NCBI RefSeq assembly: GCF_023516595.1
Contig: NZ_JAMGBG010000048.1
Span: 62,001 to 126,000 of the forward strand
Direction: 5' to 3'
Origin: Streptomyces neyagawaensis
GTDB taxonomy: Bacteria > Actinomycetota > Actinomycetes > Streptomycetales > Streptomycetaceae
DNA: 64,000 nt
Below, piece by piece: positions 9,278 through 20,084 of this stretch; position 1 is the first letter of the stretch; every line of letters starts with the position of its first letter. Under the pieces are notes generated by a model that was not told the origin of the DNA, did no database searches, and saw only the letters and a program-made list of their open reading frames with translations. The position numbers and the translations under genes were made by a program.

Positions 9278-9556
9278 ATGGGCATCATCGCGTGGATCAT
9301 CATCGGCCTGCTCGCCGGCGCCATCGCCAAGGCTCTGATGCCGGGCAAGGACCCCGGCGGCATCATCATCACCATGCTCATCGGCATCGTCGGCGGTCTT
9401 TTGGGCGGCTGGCTCGGCAAGGTCATCTTCGGCGTCGACTCCATTGACGGGTTCTTCGACCTCTCCACCTGGATCGCCGCGATCGCCGGCTCCGTCATCC
9501 TGCTCGCCCTCTACCGCCTCGTCACCGGCAACCGGCATTCGCACCGTCACGCATGA
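9278..9556 (+). CDS. GlsB/YeaQ/YmgE-family stress membrane protein
   Basis: 92 aa, three hydrophobic helices separated by Gly-rich turns: MGIIAWIIIGLLAGAIAKAL, then GGIIITMLIGIVGGLLGGWL, then WIAAIAGSVILLALYRLV. This matches the transglycosylase-associated (GlsB/YeaQ) family of small inner-membrane proteins induced by stress; the biochemical role is unknown. GGAGAGG precedes the ATG. The short His-rich tail (RHSHRHA) is a minor variation. Monocistronic, with a terminator 35 bp downstream. Confidence 0.9.
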   Translation: MGIIAWIIIGLLAGAIAKALMPGKDPGGIIITMLIGIVGGLLGGWLGKVIFGVDSIDGFFDLSTWIAAIAGSVILLALYRLVTGNRHSHRHA

Positions 9557-9590
9557 CCCGCTGAAGGCATCACGCCTCCGGACACACCTG

Positions 9591-9627
9591 GACGGCTCCC
9601 CTCCCTGTTCACAGGACGGGAGCCGTC
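9591..9627 (+). terminator. Hairpin after the GlsB-type gene
   Basis: A perfect 10-bp stem, GACGGCTCCC pairing with GGGAGCCGTC, with a 17-nt loop, 35 bp after the stop codon. Confidence 0.7.
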
Positions 9628-10322
9628 AGCATGCACGGTCAGACCACCCAGCGACCAGCCTGCCGGTTGGCGTCGCCCAGGTTCTGCGCTTCCTGCCCGC
9701 AGCGCTGGGAGCGATCGGCGAGGCGGCCGCGGCCCCGCGACGCCGCCGTGCCGAACAGGCACCTGTGCAGCTCGGTGGCATCATCAGGCTTCTCGTAGGC
9801 AGACGCCCGGCGCGTCGTGCACCCGGCTGAACTCGTTTCCCGAGTGAGTTCTAGAAGCGTCCCCGGGGCGGGTCCGCCGGCACCGATCCGGTCGTCCGGG
9901 ACGTGGTCCGCATGCAGCGCCCACCGGCCCAGGATCCGGGCCACCGCGCTCACCCTGCCTGTCATGGCGTATTCCTCGCTGTACGTCACACGCACGATCT
10001 TGTGCCCGGCCCGCACGGCGGCCACGGCCTCCGGCACGCCGTACGGCTTCGTGGACGGGGACAACCCAGAGCAGGGCATCGTGGGCGGGGAGAGTTCCGC
10101 CGCCGCGGTGTCTTCACCCGACCGAGTGGCGCGCCGTCAAGGGCTGTCGCCGCCTTGGTCCCAGCGGGCCGGGTCGCCGGGACGCGGGTCGTACAGCCGA
10201 GGACGGTATACGGAACCCCAGAAGCGGCCTCGAACCGGTGAAGAACAGGCGCATGCCGCCGGGCAGACCAGCACACCGCCCAGCAGCGCCATGCAGCGGG
10301 CCATGCAGCGGGGGGCAACACG
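9628..10322. other. Intergenic, possible decayed minus-strand coding
   Basis: On the minus strand, about 10120-9830, one frame reads AAVRAGHKIVRVTYSEEYAM and SAVARILGRWALHADHVPDD, which looks protein-like; an adjacent frame upstream reads RLYDPRPGDPARWDQGGDSP before a stop. No family was recognised and there is no intact start. It may be a frameshifted remnant. Nothing else was seen. Confidence 0.3.
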
Positions 10323-12083
10323 TCATGCGGATCGGCAGAGCACCAGGGTCAGCGCCTCCCGCAGCTGACGGGTCGCCTCGGTGATGTCGGCGGCGCCGCC
10401 CGGCCGGCGCCAGGCCACGTACCCGTCGGGGCGGACGAGCAGCACACCCTCCTCGTCGATCTCCGTGCGGCGGCTGTACTCGCCGTACGCGTCGTGTGCG
10501 TCGCGGTCGATGACGACAGCGCGCAGGTCGAGACCGAGTTCCCGGGCCAGGGTGTCGGCGGCGTCGGCCCACAGGGCTCCGGCCAGGCCGGTGACGACGG
10601 AGAACATGCCCCTGCCGACCAGGTCGAGCGTCGAGATGCGCCCGCCCTTGTCATCCACGAGCCAGGCGTGCGGCAGCTTCGCGCCGGGGCGGGAGGTCGG
10701 GCGTGCGAAGAGTTCGTCGTCGCGGGAGATCGTTTCGACGGTGCCGTCGGGGATGACGGCGGCCGACGTGTAGCGCTGGTTGTGTTCGACGCCATGGGCG
10801 TTGAACTCGTAGTGCTTCAACTCGATCGCCTCGCGGATGGCCCGCCGCTTCTTGGCCCCGGCGGCGTCCGGCTGCCGGGCCGCGTGCAGCGCCTTGGAGA
10901 TGCCTTCCTCGTCCCCACCCACGACGCCGAGAGCCTCGAAGAGCGGAAGGAACTGGTCCCGGGAGAGGTTCGCGCGTTCGACGATCTGCTGGGCGACGGG
11001 GGCGCGTTCGTCGGAGTAGGTGTCCAACAGCTCCGGCCCGGCGTGTCCCTTCAGGACGGCCGCCAGCTTCCACGCCAGGTTGTAGGAGTCCTGGACGGAG
11101 GTGTTGGATCCGAGGCCGTTGGACGGCGGGTGCCGGTGGACGGCGTCTCCGGCGCAGAAGACGCGGCCGACGGAAAGGCGTGTCGCGTAGGCGTGGTTGA
11201 CCGTCCACAGGGAGGCGCTGTCGATCTGCACGTCGAGTTCGTCGTCGCCGACGAGGTCGCGGACGATCGCTGCCGCGGCTTCGTCGGTGAGCGCGGGCGG
11301 CGGGTTGTCGATGTCGTAGCCCCAGACGATGAGCCACTCGTTCCAGGGCCGGACCATGCGCAGCAGGCCCATGCCGATGCCGCCGACGTCGGCGCCCGGG
11401 CGCATGATCCAGTACAGGACGCTGGGACGGTGTTCGACGTACTGTGTGAGGTCGGCCCTGAAGACGATGTTCATGCTGCCGGCCTTGCCCATCTGCCCCT
11501 CCATGGGCAGCCCCAGCTTCTCCGCGACGATGCTTCGACCGCCGTCGGCTCCGATCATGTAGCGGGCGCGGACAGTGTGCTCGTTCCCGCTGGGCCGGTC
11601 GCGCAGGCGCGCGGTCACGCCGTCCGCGTCCTGCTCGAAGTCGACGAGTTCCGTGTTCAGCCGGACCACGGCGCCGCGCTTGGCGGCGTTGGCCAGGAGG
11701 ATGGGCTCCAGATAGGTCTGCGGGAGGTCGATCATCCCGCAGGGGCTCTGGGAGGCGTACTCGGTCAGGCTCTCGTCGCCGGTGCCCCAGGTGCGGATGC
11801 GGCCGATCTCGTCGCCGAGGAGTGAGGTGGCGAACACGGTGTCGCCCATCAGATGGCTCGGCGTGCCCTTGTCCAGCGCCTCCTGCTCGATGCCGAGGTC
11901 GCGGAAGACCTCCATGGCGCGCTGGTTGGTGATGTGGGCGCGCGGGGTGTCGGCGAGCCATCCGTATTTGGTGACCAGGTGGGTGCGCACACCGTAGGTG
12001 GCCAGCAGCAGGGCGGCGGTTCCGCCGGCGGGTCCGCTGCCGATGACGAGGACGTCGGTGTCGTAGCTTTCAGGCGTGCTCAT
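10323..12083 (-). CDS. FAD-dependent phenol/resorcinol-type hydroxylase (TfdB/PheA family)
   Basis: Class A flavoprotein monooxygenase, 586 aa. Likely reaction: NAD(P)H- and O2-dependent ortho-hydroxylation of a phenol, here plausibly resorcinol to hydroxyquinol given its partner gene. FAD motifs: GSGPAGGTAALLLATYG near residue 16, the GADGGRS loop near 180, and the GD motif FCAGDAVHRHPPSNGLG near 305. The C-terminal thioredoxin-like domain of the phenol-hydroxylase family (GRGMFSVVTGLAG, VLLVRPDGYVAWR) is present, so the length is normal. It starts at ATG 12083 and lies 46 bp downstream of the MAR-HQD fusion gene, presumably co-transcribed. Substrate assignment rests on context. Confidence 0.88.
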   Translation of the reverse strand: MSTPESYDTDVLVIGSGPAGGTAALLLATYGVRTHLVTKYGWLADTPRAHITNQRAMEVFRDLGIEQEALDKGTPSHLMGDTVFATSLLGDEIGRIRTWGTGDESLTEYASQSPCGMIDLPQTYLEPILLANAAKRGAVVRLNTELVDFEQDADGVTARLRDRPSGNEHTVRARYMIGADGGRSIVAEKLGLPMEGQMGKAGSMNIVFRADLTQYVEHRPSVLYWIMRPGADVGGIGMGLLRMVRPWNEWLIVWGYDIDNPPPALTDEAAAAIVRDLVGDDELDVQIDSASLWTVNHAYATRLSVGRVFCAGDAVHRHPPSNGLGSNTSVQDSYNLAWKLAAVLKGHAGPELLDTYSDERAPVAQQIVERANLSRDQFLPLFEALGVVGGDEEGISKALHAARQPDAAGAKKRRAIREAIELKHYEFNAHGVEHNQRYTSAAVIPDGTVETISRDDELFARPTSRPGAKLPHAWLVDDKGGRISTLDLVGRGMFSVVTGLAGALWADAADTLARELGLDLRAVVIDRDAHDAYGEYSRRTEIDEEGVLLVRPDGYVAWRRPGGAADITEATRQLREALTLVLCRSA

Positions 12084-12129
12084 GCTGTCTCCATGAAGCT
12101 CTGTGGAAATCCGTAGGGGAACGGGGCGC

Positions 12130-14079
<1,950 letters not shown>

Positions 14080-14254
14080 GAAGCTGCTCTCCGTGCTGCG
14101 GGGGTCAGGGGTCTTTCGCAGTATTCGAGGCCGTGCACCGGCGTTCCTGCACAATCTCGGCATCGTCTTGCACAGAAACGGCCTCGGCCGCCGCATGGTC
14201 CGTGCTTGCCCACCCGTGCGGAAGGCAGCGAGACTGTGCCGCGAAGGAGGGCGC
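14080..14254. promoter_or_regulatory. Divergent promoter region, hydroxyquinol genes and AraC regulator
   Basis: 175 bp between the two divergent starts. It should hold both promoters and the regulator's site. No clear -35/-10 pair or repeat was assigned. GAAGGAGG just before 14255 is the ribosome site of the regulator. Confidence 0.5.
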
Positions 14255-15133
14255 ATGAGCGAGATGGGACTCGGTGACACCCACGGAATCCTGGTTCGGC
14301 CAGGGGTGCGTCCCGTCCGCACGAGTGCGGGTCTCGGCTGGGAGAGGCTGTATGTGTCGACGCAGCGGGAGCTGCCGTACCGGGATGCGTTTCAGGGAGC
14401 CGGCAGCCACCTGGTGATCCTGCATCTGGACGGGCCCGTCACCGTCCGCAGGGGACGCCGCGGGTTGACGGCCGCGCGGCAGGTGCCGCCCGGCGGTCTG
14501 TTCCTGCATCCGGCAGAGACGGAGCTGGACGTGGAACTCGGCGGCTACCTGAACACCGTGCATGTCTACCTGTCGGACGCGGCCCTCCAGTCGACCGCGG
14601 ACGGTGGCCGGCCGGTACGGCTGGAGGAGGAGTTCGGCACCACGGATCCGCTCCTGGAGCAGCTGGTTCTGGCCCTCGACGGTGTCGTACGGCGCTGGGA
14701 GCCCAGTGCCGGCACCTACGCGGATCAGCTCGCGCTCATGACTGCGGCCCAGCTGGCCCGTCGCCACAGCGTGCGGCAACGGGTCGACGAACGTGCGGGG
14801 CGGCAGGCAGGGCTCACCGACCGGCAGTTCGCGGCCGTTCGGGAACTCATCGACGCCCGGCTCTCCGAGCCGCTGGCGTTGGAGGACCTGGCCTCGGCCG
14901 CGGGCCTCGGCGTCAGCCAGTTCGCCCGGCGTTTCAAGGCCCGCGTCGGGTGCCCTCCCCACCGGTACCTCGTGCGCCTGCGCGTGGAGCAGGCCGCCCG
15001 CCTGCTGCGCGCGGGCTCCCTGCCCATCGCGCAGGTGGCGGCGGCATGCGGCTTCTCCCACCAGGAGCACCTGACCCGAGTGATCCGCGCCCATCTCGGC
15101 ACGACGCCGGCCGCCCTGCGCCGCGAGGGCTGA
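14255..15133 (+). CDS. AraC-family transcriptional regulator
   Basis: 292 aa. The N-terminal 170 aa resemble the AraC_binding_2 effector domain (LPYRDAFQGAGSHLVILHLD). The C-terminal 100 aa have two helix-turn-helix units typical of AraC/XylS (LALEDLASAAGLGVSQFARR and QVAAACGFSHQEHLTRV), with the signature HRYLVRLRVEQAARLL. The start at ATG 14255 is supported by GAAGGAGG 5 bp upstream; longer in-frame starts would run into the divergent gene. It is divergent from the MAR-HQD and hydroxylase operon and is its likely activator, responding to a phenolic intermediate. Confidence 0.9.
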   Translation: MSEMGLGDTHGILVRPGVRPVRTSAGLGWERLYVSTQRELPYRDAFQGAGSHLVILHLDGPVTVRRGRRGLTAARQVPPGGLFLHPAETELDVELGGYLNTVHVYLSDAALQSTADGGRPVRLEEEFGTTDPLLEQLVLALDGVVRRWEPSAGTYADQLALMTAAQLARRHSVRQRVDERAGRQAGLTDRQFAAVRELIDARLSEPLALEDLASAAGLGVSQFARRFKARVGCPPHRYLVRLRVEQAARLLRAGSLPIAQVAAACGFSHQEHLTRVIRAHLGTTPAALRREG

Positions 15134-15204
15134 CGGAATCGCTGCGTGAGGCGCGCGGGACGCAGCGGGCTATAGTTCCCCGTCGTCGAACGAAGGGAGC
15201 GACG

Positions 15205-15792
15205 ATGGTCGCGCGCCTTGCAGGTTTCCTCCCCGGCGATCTGACCGAGGAACAAGCCGCGGTCCACCAGGCCATCTCCGGAGGCCCGCGCGCCACCGGT
15301 CCCCAGCTCTTCGCCCTCACCGACAGCGAAGGACGGCTTCGCGGACCGTTCAACGCGATGCTTCTCAGCCCTCCGGTCGGAGCCGCGCTACAGAGCGTGG
15401 GTGCGGCGGTGCGCTATCGGTCCTCTCTCAGCGACCGCGTCCGGGAGATGGCCGTGCTCCTCGTCGCCGCACACTGGGGCAGCGCATTCGAACGAGAGGC
15501 GCACGAGGCCGTGGGGCGTGCCTGCGGTCTGACCGAGGAGGAACTCGGCTCCCTGCGCTCCGGTGCGCTGCCGGCCCTCACCGATCCCGACGAGACCGTC
15601 GCGCTGCGGACCACGGCCGCCCTGCTGCGCTGCGGCAACCTGGGCGACGACGAGTACGGCGCGGCCGTGTCGGCGATCGGCGAGCGCGGCCTGTTCGAGC
15701 TGACGACCCTGGTGGGCTACTACTCCACGCTGGCCCTGCAGCTCCGCGTTTTCGCAGGTGAGGAAGGCGAGCCGCGGCCGTCGGCGCCCTGA
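15205..15792 (+). CDS. Carboxymuconolactone decarboxylase-like (AhpD fold) protein
   Basis: 195 aa; ATG 15205 with AAGGGAGC upstream. The core VREMAVLLVAAHWGSAFERE followed by HEAVGRACGLTEEEL matches the CMD family. The redox CxxC of AhpD is absent, so a decarboxylase-like or accessory role is more likely than peroxidase. It may be transcribed with or just after the AraC gene (71-bp gap) and sits between the two aromatic loci. Exact reaction unknown; similar proteins accompany many aromatic-degradation operons. Confidence 0.8.
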   Translation: MVARLAGFLPGDLTEEQAAVHQAISGGPRATGPQLFALTDSEGRLRGPFNAMLLSPPVGAALQSVGAAVRYRSSLSDRVREMAVLLVAAHWGSAFEREAHEAVGRACGLTEEELGSLRSGALPALTDPDETVALRTTAALLRCGNLGDDEYGAAVSAIGERGLFELTTLVGYYSTLALQLRVFAGEEGEPRPSAP

Positions 15793-15803
15793 GGGCAGCT
15801 CGG

Positions 15804-16724
15804 TCACCCTTCCGGTGAGTGCTCTGCCATCCGTTTCGCGACCCGCGCGACGGTCTCGCGAAGCCACGTGTGCGCCGCGTCGTGGGTGTGGACGGGGTGC
15901 CACCAGAGAGCTTCGTGGAGGGGCATCGTCCCGTACGGCGGCTCCATGATCCGAATGCCTGCGGCGTCCCGCAGCCGCTCGGCGAGCCGGGCCTGGACCA
16001 GGGCGATCCTGCGGGTGCCGGCGACGAGGAAGCACAGTGCCTGGAAGGTGTCGGCGGAGACCTCCGAGCGGGGCTCGATGCCGAGCATGCTCAGCTGCCG
16101 CGTGGACGGTGTGTCGTACAGCCGCCGGTACGTCACCCAGGGCAGCCGGCTCAGGTCGTCCGGCGTGAGCTCGTCGCCCACCTCCGCATTGTCCCGTGAG
16201 ACCACGAAGACCCAGCGGTCCTGGAAGACCTCGACCGCCGGGTAACCGCTGATGAAGCCGTGCGGCAGCAACATCCCGTCGGTGGTGCTCAGCAGCGCGG
16301 CCGTCTCCTCGGTGACCGTGGCGGGAGTCAGCTCGAAATGGAGCCGGACCCCGGGCGCCTCCGCGTGAACGGTGCGGGTCAGTTCGGTGCCGAAGACTGT
16401 CACCGCGTAGTCCGAAATGATGATCTTGAACTCGTGGCGGTCCTCGGCCGGGTCGAATTCGGCCTGGCTGCTGAAGACCCGTTCCGCCATGTCGCAGGCC
16501 CTGGCCGTCCGCTCCAGCAGCGCCTGGCCGAGGGCGGTCAGCTCGTAGCTGTTGCCTGTCCTGAACAGGAGGTCGTCGTCGAAATGCCGGCGCAGTCGCG
16601 CGAGGGCGCCGCTCATCGCGGGCTGGCTGAGCCCGATGCGCTGCCCGGCCTTGGTGACGTTGCGTTCCTCCAGCAGAGCGCGCAGAGCCACCAGGAGATT
16701 CAGGTCAAGGCTGGCCAGATGCAT
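15804..16724 (-). CDS. LysR-family transcriptional regulator
   Basis: 306 aa from ATG 16724 (MHLASLDLNLLVALRALLEE), where LysR proteins normally start, with GGGAG upstream; a 19-aa longer start at 16781 is possible. The winged HTH is clear (NVTKAGQRIGLSQPAMSGAL, RLRRHFDDDLLFRTG), and the NodD/DmlR-like effector domain follows. It is divergent from the FAH-led catabolic operon, 151 bp apart, and is its likely regulator. A nod-box-like ATC-N9-GAT lies in the gap. Confidence 0.9.
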   Translation of the reverse strand: MHLASLDLNLLVALRALLEERNVTKAGQRIGLSQPAMSGALARLRRHFDDDLLFRTGNSYELTALGQALLERTARACDMAERVFSSQAEFDPAEDRHEFKIIISDYAVTVFGTELTRTVHAEAPGVRLHFELTPATVTEETAALLSTTDGMLLPHGFISGYPAVEVFQDRWVFVVSRDNAEVGDELTPDDLSRLPWVTYRRLYDTPSTRQLSMLGIEPRSEVSADTFQALCFLVAGTRRIALVQARLAERLRDAAGIRIMEPPYGTMPLHEALWWHPVHTHDAAHTWLRETVARVAKRMAEHSPEG

Positions 16725-16801
16725 GACGCTCCCGAGGGCTGGTCGCCCGTCGGGAGACGAGAGACGAGACAAGAAGCTCATCGGTGCGGCCGATGAGCTT
16801 C

Positions 16802-16816
16802 ATCCGGCGAATCGAT
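16802..16816. promoter_or_regulatory. Candidate LysR operator, ATC-N9-GAT
   Basis: ATCCGGCGAATCGAT has the ATC-N9-GAT form typical of NodD-type LysR sites. It overlaps a wider inverted repeat, CATCCG (16801-16806) and CGGATG (16826-16831). It lies between the divergent LysR gene and the catabolic operon, 78 bp before its own regulator's start and 60 bp before the FAH gene. Confidence 0.45.
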
Positions 16817-16875
16817 TTCCCCAATCGGATGCGGGGCGGCCAGATTAGTCGCACCGCCACCGAGAGGACACATCC

Positions 16876-17871
16876 GTGAAACGTGATGTTGATTCACCGA
16901 CCTTCTCCGGCCCCTTCGCCCTCGGCACCGTCAGCGCACCGGGCCGGGATCCGTTCCCCGCTCTGGCCGTGCCGGGCCGCCGCGTGCTTGACCTGCGGGC
17001 CGCTCTGGGCGCGCCGGCGCTCACCGTGCGCACGCTGCTGGAGGGCTGGGACGAGGTGCTGCCCCGTCTGCGCACTCTGGCCGCGGGCACGGCCGGCGAC
17101 TGGCTGCCGCTGGACGGCCTGCGGGTACATGCCCCGGTGGAGCCACGGCAAGTGTTCCAGTCCGGCGCCAACTACCGGCAGCACGTGATCGACCTGGCCG
17201 TCGCCCACCGCGCCCCCGACGATCCCCGCACGGTCGAGGAGGCGCGGGCGGAGTTCGCGGAGGTCATGGACCGGCGGGCGCGCGAGGACCTGCCGTACGT
17301 GTTCATCGGTCTGCCGAGCGCGATCACGGGCCCGTACGACGATGTCGTCCTGCCCGCATGGGCCACGCAGCCGGACTGGGAACTGGAGCTGGCGGCCGTG
17401 ATCGCCAAACCCGCCCACCGGGTCTCCGTGGAAGAGTCGCTGGAGTACGTCGCCGGGTACACGATCGCCAACGACCTCACCGACCGCGCCACCGTCTTCC
17501 GCCCGGACATGCCCGGCATCGGCACCGACTGGCTGCACAGCAAGAACGCGCCCGGCTTCACCCCGCTCGGCCCGTGGATCGTCCCCGCCGAGTCGATCGC
17601 GGACCCCGGTGACCTGCGGGTCACGCTGAGGCTCAACGGGGACACCATGCAGGACGAGTCCACCAAGGACATGCTGTTCGGGGTCGCGCGGCTGGTGTCG
17701 TACATCTCGCAGACCGCCCAACTCCTGCCCGGTGACCTGGTGTTGACGGGCAGCCCGGCCGGCAACGGCATGCACTGGGGACGGCTGCTGCGCGACGGCG
17801 ACGTCATGGAGGGGTCCATCACCGGGCTCGGTGTGCAGCGCACCCGTTGTGTGGCGGAGACATCGGCATGA
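16876..17871 (+). CDS. Fumarylacetoacetate hydrolase-family protein (first copy)
   Basis: 331 aa. The C-terminal two thirds match the FAH catalytic domain: metal-binding and fold motifs QPDWELELAAVIAKPAHRVS, YTIANDLTDRATVFRP, DWLHSKNAPGFTPLGPWIVP and LVLTGSPAGNGMHWGRLL. Family members hydrolyse C-C bonds of acylpyruvates or hydrate 2-oxo-enoates after ring cleavage. Shares an ATGA overlap with the next gene, so it is the first gene of a translationally coupled operon. The start ATG 16876 follows GAGAGGA. Which ring-fission product it handles cannot be told. Confidence 0.88.
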   Translation: MKRDVDSPTFSGPFALGTVSAPGRDPFPALAVPGRRVLDLRAALGAPALTVRTLLEGWDEVLPRLRTLAAGTAGDWLPLDGLRVHAPVEPRQVFQSGANYRQHVIDLAVAHRAPDDPRTVEEARAEFAEVMDRRAREDLPYVFIGLPSAITGPYDDVVLPAWATQPDWELELAAVIAKPAHRVSVEESLEYVAGYTIANDLTDRATVFRPDMPGIGTDWLHSKNAPGFTPLGPWIVPAESIADPGDLRVTLRLNGDTMQDESTKDMLFGVARLVSYISQTAQLLPGDLVLTGSPAGNGMHWGRLLRDGDVMEGSITGLGVQRTRCVAETSA

Positions 17872-18866
17872 GCCTGGACCGGCGCGACCCCGAGGGCGCC
17901 ATCGCCGTGGCCGCGAAGGCGTACTCGAACTGGGGACGCTGGGGAGAGGACGACGTTCTCGGCACCCTGAACTTCCTCGACGAGGCCAAGCGCCGCGAGG
18001 GCATGGCGCTGGGCCGACGCGGGGTGAGTTTCTCGCTCGCACAGCGCTTCGACATGAACGGCCCGCAGAAGGGCTGGCTCAGGCGCACCAACCCCATCCA
18101 CACCATGCTGATGACCGGCACCGACGCGGCGCTCGGCAACCAGGGCTCCCCGCACGGCATCGGCGGCGCCGACGACCTCATCACGATGCCGTTGCAGTGT
18201 TCCACCCAGTGGGACGGACTCGGCCACGTCTTCGACCACGGCTTCGCCTGGAACGGCCGGCGGGCCGACAAGGTCGTCACCTCCGACGGCGACCTCGTCA
18301 CCGGCATCGAACACATGGCCCCGCACATCGCCGGGCGCGGCGTCCTCCTCGACGTGGGACGGGTCATCGGCCTCGGTGGGGGCATCTCCCGCTCGAGCGG
18401 AGCCGAGAGTGGGGGAGAGCTGCCCGACGGCTTCGCCATCACCGAGGAGCACCTGACCGCCACGGCCGAGGCACACGGCGTCAGCGTCGGCCGGGGTGAC
18501 ATCGTCCTCGTGCGCACCGGGCAGCTGACCCGGGTCCGGCGCGAGGGCTGGGGCGACTACGCGGGCGGTGACGCACCCGGCCTGTCCTTCACCACCGCCG
18601 GGTGGCTGCACCGCACCGAGATCGCCGCGATCGCCACCGACACCTGGGGTTTCGAGGTCCGGCCCAACGAGTTCGAGAACGCCTTCCAGCCGCTGCACCA
18701 GGTCGTCATCCCCAACATGGGCCTGCTGGTCGGCGAGATGTGGGACCTCGACGCGCTCGCCGAGGACTGCGCCGACGACGGCGTCTACGAGTTCTGGCTC
18801 ACCGCCGCACCCCTGCCCATCACCGGAGCCGTCGGCTCACCCGTCAACCCGATCGCCGTCAAGTAG
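17868..18866 (+). CDS. Cyclase-family (kynurenine-formamidase-like) hydrolase
   Basis: 332 aa from ATG 17868, overlapping the previous stop (ATGA). Family motifs: YSNWGRWGEDDVLGTLNFLD, PLQCSTQWDGLGHVFDHG (in place of the HxGTHxD motif of KynB), RGVLLDVGRVIG and GDIVLVRTGQ. Members are metal-dependent amide or lactone hydrolases. A 14-residue Gly/Ser insert near residue 170 is encoded by a palindromic repeat. After the TAG the DNA continues with a near copy of the last codons (GPIAVKQ), so the original C-terminus may have been slightly longer. Confidence 0.85.
   Translation: MSLDRRDPEGAIAVAAKAYSNWGRWGEDDVLGTLNFLDEAKRREGMALGRRGVSFSLAQRFDMNGPQKGWLRRTNPIHTMLMTGTDAALGNQGSPHGIGGADDLITMPLQCSTQWDGLGHVFDHGFAWNGRRADKVVTSDGDLVTGIEHMAPHIAGRGVLLDVGRVIGLGGGISRSSGAESGGELPDGFAITEEHLTATAEAHGVSVGRGDIVLVRTGQLTRVRREGWGDYAGGDAPGLSFTTAGWLHRTEIAAIATDTWGFEVRPNEFENAFQPLHQVVIPNMGLLVGEMWDLDALAEDCADDGVYEFWLTAAPLPITGAVGSPVNPIAVK
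18377..18417. repeat. Palindromic Streptomyces-type short repeat inside a gene
   Basis: G-rich and C-rich arms flank GCTCGAGCGGAGCCGAGAG (18391-18409) and the end TGGGGGAG. Very similar GGGGG-GCTCGAGC-GAGAG-GGGGGAG elements are familiar as dispersed small repeats in Streptomyces genomes. Here it is inserted in frame in the cyclase-family gene, coding GGISRSSGAESGGE. Confidence 0.55.
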
Positions 18867-18929
18867 CACATCGGCCCGATCGCGGTGAAGCAGCTGGATC
18901 GCACAGCCAGAGGAACAAGGGAGTTCCCC

Positions 18930-20084
18930 ATGACCGACACCCGCCCCCAGCCTTCTGCCGGGGGTACCCCCATCGTCCTCGTCGTCGGCGGCGGCACCGC
19001 AGGAAACGGCCTGACCGTCCTGCTCCGCAAAGCCGGCATCGACGTCGACCTCGTCGAAGCCAAGGCCGACTGGAACGTCCACGGCTCCGGAATCACCACT
19101 CAAGGCAACGCCCTGCGCGTCCTGCGCCAGATCGGCGTGTGGGAGGAGGTCGAGAAGCACGGCTTCGGGTTCGACGCGCTCGGCATCACCGCTCCCGACG
19201 GGACGGTGCTGCACGTCGACGCACATCACCGCACCGGCGGACCGGACCTGCCCGCGGTTGTCGGCATGCAGCGGGCGGACCTCCAGCGCATTCTCATCGA
19301 CGCGGTCCGGAGATCCGGTGCCCGTGTCCGGCTCGGCACCACCGTCCAGCAGCTGGAACAGGACGCCGCGGGTGTCGACGTCACCTTCAGCGACGGCACG
19401 TCGGGCCGGTACGACCTGGTCGTCGCCGCCGACGGACTGCACTCCGCGACCCGCGCCATGATCGGCATGAGTGAGCGGCCCGAACCCGTCGGCATGGGGA
19501 TCTGGCGCGTCTGCGCACCTCGTCCCACGAGTGTCGAGCGCACCGACCTCGCTTACGGCGGGCCCTGTTACATCGCCGGTTACTGTCCCACCGGCCCGGA
19601 CTCCCTCTACGCGTACCTGGTGGAACCCCAGCGGGACCGCGCCAGCCTCGTCCCCGACGCCTACGCCGAGGAGATGCGCCGTCTCGCCGAGCCGTACGGC
19701 GGTGCCTGGGACGAGATCCGCGCGTCCATCACCGACCCGAAGAAGGTCAACTACACAGTATTCACCCGGCATCTGGTCGAGGGCTCCTGGCACCGCGGCC
19801 GCGTCGTGCTCGTCGGCGACACCGCTCACAGCTGCCCACCTACTCTCGCCCAGGGCGCGGCGATGTCCTTGGAGGACGCGCTGGTCCTGGCGGAGCTGCT
19901 CGCCGGCCAGGACGACTGGAACGACGAACTGCTCACGGCCTACTACGAGCGGCGCGTCCCCCGAGTCCGGCTGGTCGTGGACGGCGCCGTGCAGATCTGC
20001 CGGTGGCAGCTGGACGGGGTACGCGACGCCGACGTGCCCGGTCTGATCGGCCGCACGATGACCGTGCTGACGGAACTGCCGTGA
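18930..20084 (+). CDS. FAD-dependent aromatic hydroxylase (class A monooxygenase)
   Basis: 384 aa from ATG 18930, after AAGGGAG. Motifs: FAD-binding VVGGGTAGNGLTVLLRKAG near residue 17, the DG motif VVAADGLHSATRAMIG near 165, and the GD motif VVLVGDTAHSCPPTLAQGAA near 295. It lacks the thioredoxin-like tail of the phenol hydroxylases, placing it with the salicylate/3-hydroxybenzoate-6-hydroxylase type enzymes. It likely hydroxylates the pathway's aromatic acid or heteroaromatic substrate using NAD(P)H and O2. The N-terminal PQPSAGGTP is encoded by a palindromic repeat. GTGA overlap with the next gene. Confidence 0.88.
   Translation: MTDTRPQPSAGGTPIVLVVGGGTAGNGLTVLLRKAGIDVDLVEAKADWNVHGSGITTQGNALRVLRQIGVWEEVEKHGFGFDALGITAPDGTVLHVDAHHRTGGPDLPAVVGMQRADLQRILIDAVRRSGARVRLGTTVQQLEQDAAGVDVTFSDGTSGRYDLVVAADGLHSATRAMIGMSERPEPVGMGIWRVCAPRPTSVERTDLAYGGPCYIAGYCPTGPDSLYAYLVEPQRDRASLVPDAYAEEMRRLAEPYGGAWDEIRASITDPKKVNYTVFTRHLVEGSWHRGRVVLVGDTAHSCPPTLAQGAAMSLEDALVLAELLAGQDDWNDELLTAYYERRVPRVRLVVDGAVQICRWQLDGVRDADVPGLIGRTMTVLTELP
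18945..18973. repeat. Second palindromic short repeat at a gene start
   Basis: C-rich arm, CCTTCTGCC and the perfect palindrome GGGGGTACCCCC (18960-18971) resemble another common dispersed Streptomyces repeat. It lies in frame between the start codon and the FAD motif of the hydroxylase. Confidence 0.45.
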
